A stretch of DNA of 5,261 nucleotides from Candidatus Stahliibacteriota bacterium (GTDB lineage: Bacteria > Hydrothermota > Tepidihabitantia > SM23-42). Position numbers and translations under genes: made by a program. The notes under the pieces were generated by a model, which had not been told where the DNA came from, did not search any database, and saw nothing but the letters and a program-made list of their open reading frames with translations. Shown here piece by piece: positions 4,989 to 5,261 of the stretch; position 1 is the stretch's first letter, and each line of letters begins with the position of its first letter. The stretch covers positions 1-5,261 of the forward strand of contig JAUWLY010000221.1 of the NCBI GenBank assembly GCA_030613445.1, given 5' to 3'.

Positions 4989-5261
4989 ATGGTTAATAAC
5001 AAGAAACATGTATTTTTAACCGCCCTTTTCCTTTCGTTATTACCGCTGCTTTTATCAGCCCAATGGCTTGAAACAACAATTGCGGTAGGAGATGGGCCTA
5101 TTGCTTTGGTCTATAATCCGACCAATAACAAAGTCTACTGCGCTAATGATTATAGCGATAATGTCACGGTGATTGATGGCGCAACCAATGCGGTGATTAC
5201 CACGATTACAGTAGGAGATTACCCTTGTGCTTTGGTCTATAATCCGACCAATAACAAGGTT
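4989..5261 (+). CDS. Secreted YVTN/YncE-type beta-propeller protein (5' part)
   Basis: The first 91 codons of a gene that runs off the right edge. Residues 1-25 are a signal peptide: MVNNKKH, a long hydrophobic core, and LLSAQ before WLETT. The mature part has the YVTN beta-propeller pattern, in which each repeat reads roughly VGDGPIALVYNPTNNKVYCA followed by VTVIDGATNAVITTI. One full 42-residue unit and the start of the next are present. The two units share 29 identical bases (5103-5131 and 5229-5257, period 126), pointing to recent expansion. Family members are secreted or periplasmic propellers, mostly of unknown ligand. Promoter and ribosome binding site are clear. Whether the missing C-terminus carries a sorting domain like that of the upstream protein cannot be seen here. 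Confidence 0.9.
   Translation, partial: MVNNKKHVFLTALFLSLLPLLLSAQWLETTIAVGDGPIALVYNPTNNKVYCANDYSDNVTVIDGATNAVITTITVGDYPCALVYNPTNNKV

Overview
This window looks like a piece of a low-GC genome from an uncultured bacterium of the group that combines type IX secretion (T9SS) C-terminal domains, FlgD-like Ig domains and YVTN/YncE-type beta-propellers. Candidate phyla such as WOR-3/Stahlbacteria and other FCB-like lineages show this combination. The taxonomic guess is inference from protein families, short spacers and AT-rich intergenic DNA. No marker gene is present to settle it.

Left part (1-530), leftward transcription: a tRNA-Arg(ACG) without an encoded CCA end lies on the minus strand. It is bracketed by two perfect hairpins. 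A consensus promoter (TTGACA-17-TATAAT) on the minus strand about 390 bases upstream probably drives it. The leader in between holds two diverged copies of an 82-base element and a minus-strand G-quadruplex motif.

Middle left (541-1196): no convincing gene. It contains a G-quadruplex motif just before a doubtful 39-codon frame, a repeated 27/28-base unit and several inverted repeats. It ends in the promoter (TTGACA-16-TATAAT) of the main gene.

Centre (1197-3872): one complete gene for an 891-residue secreted protein. It has a signal peptide, about fourteen tandem blade-like repeats of roughly 46-58 residues, and a T9SS type A sorting domain at the C-terminus. It is predicted to be exported and placed on the cell surface or released.

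Right intergenic (3873-4988): relic DNA. A clear fragment of a FlgD-like Ig/T9SS C-terminal domain is interrupted by an in-frame stop and followed by a strong terminator hairpin. A GC-rich stem enclosing a G-run cluster comes next, then another TTGACA-16-TATAAT promoter and an AAGGAGG ribosome binding site.

Right end (4989-5261): the start of a second secreted repeat protein, a YVTN-type beta-propeller with a 42-residue repeat, cut by the window edge. The two protein genes have separate promoters and are not one operon. Their common theme is repetitive, secreted beta-propeller surface proteins. I see no clear evidence for a wholly new system. The most unusual items are the hairpin-bracketed tRNA, its repeat-bearing leader and the G-run structures.
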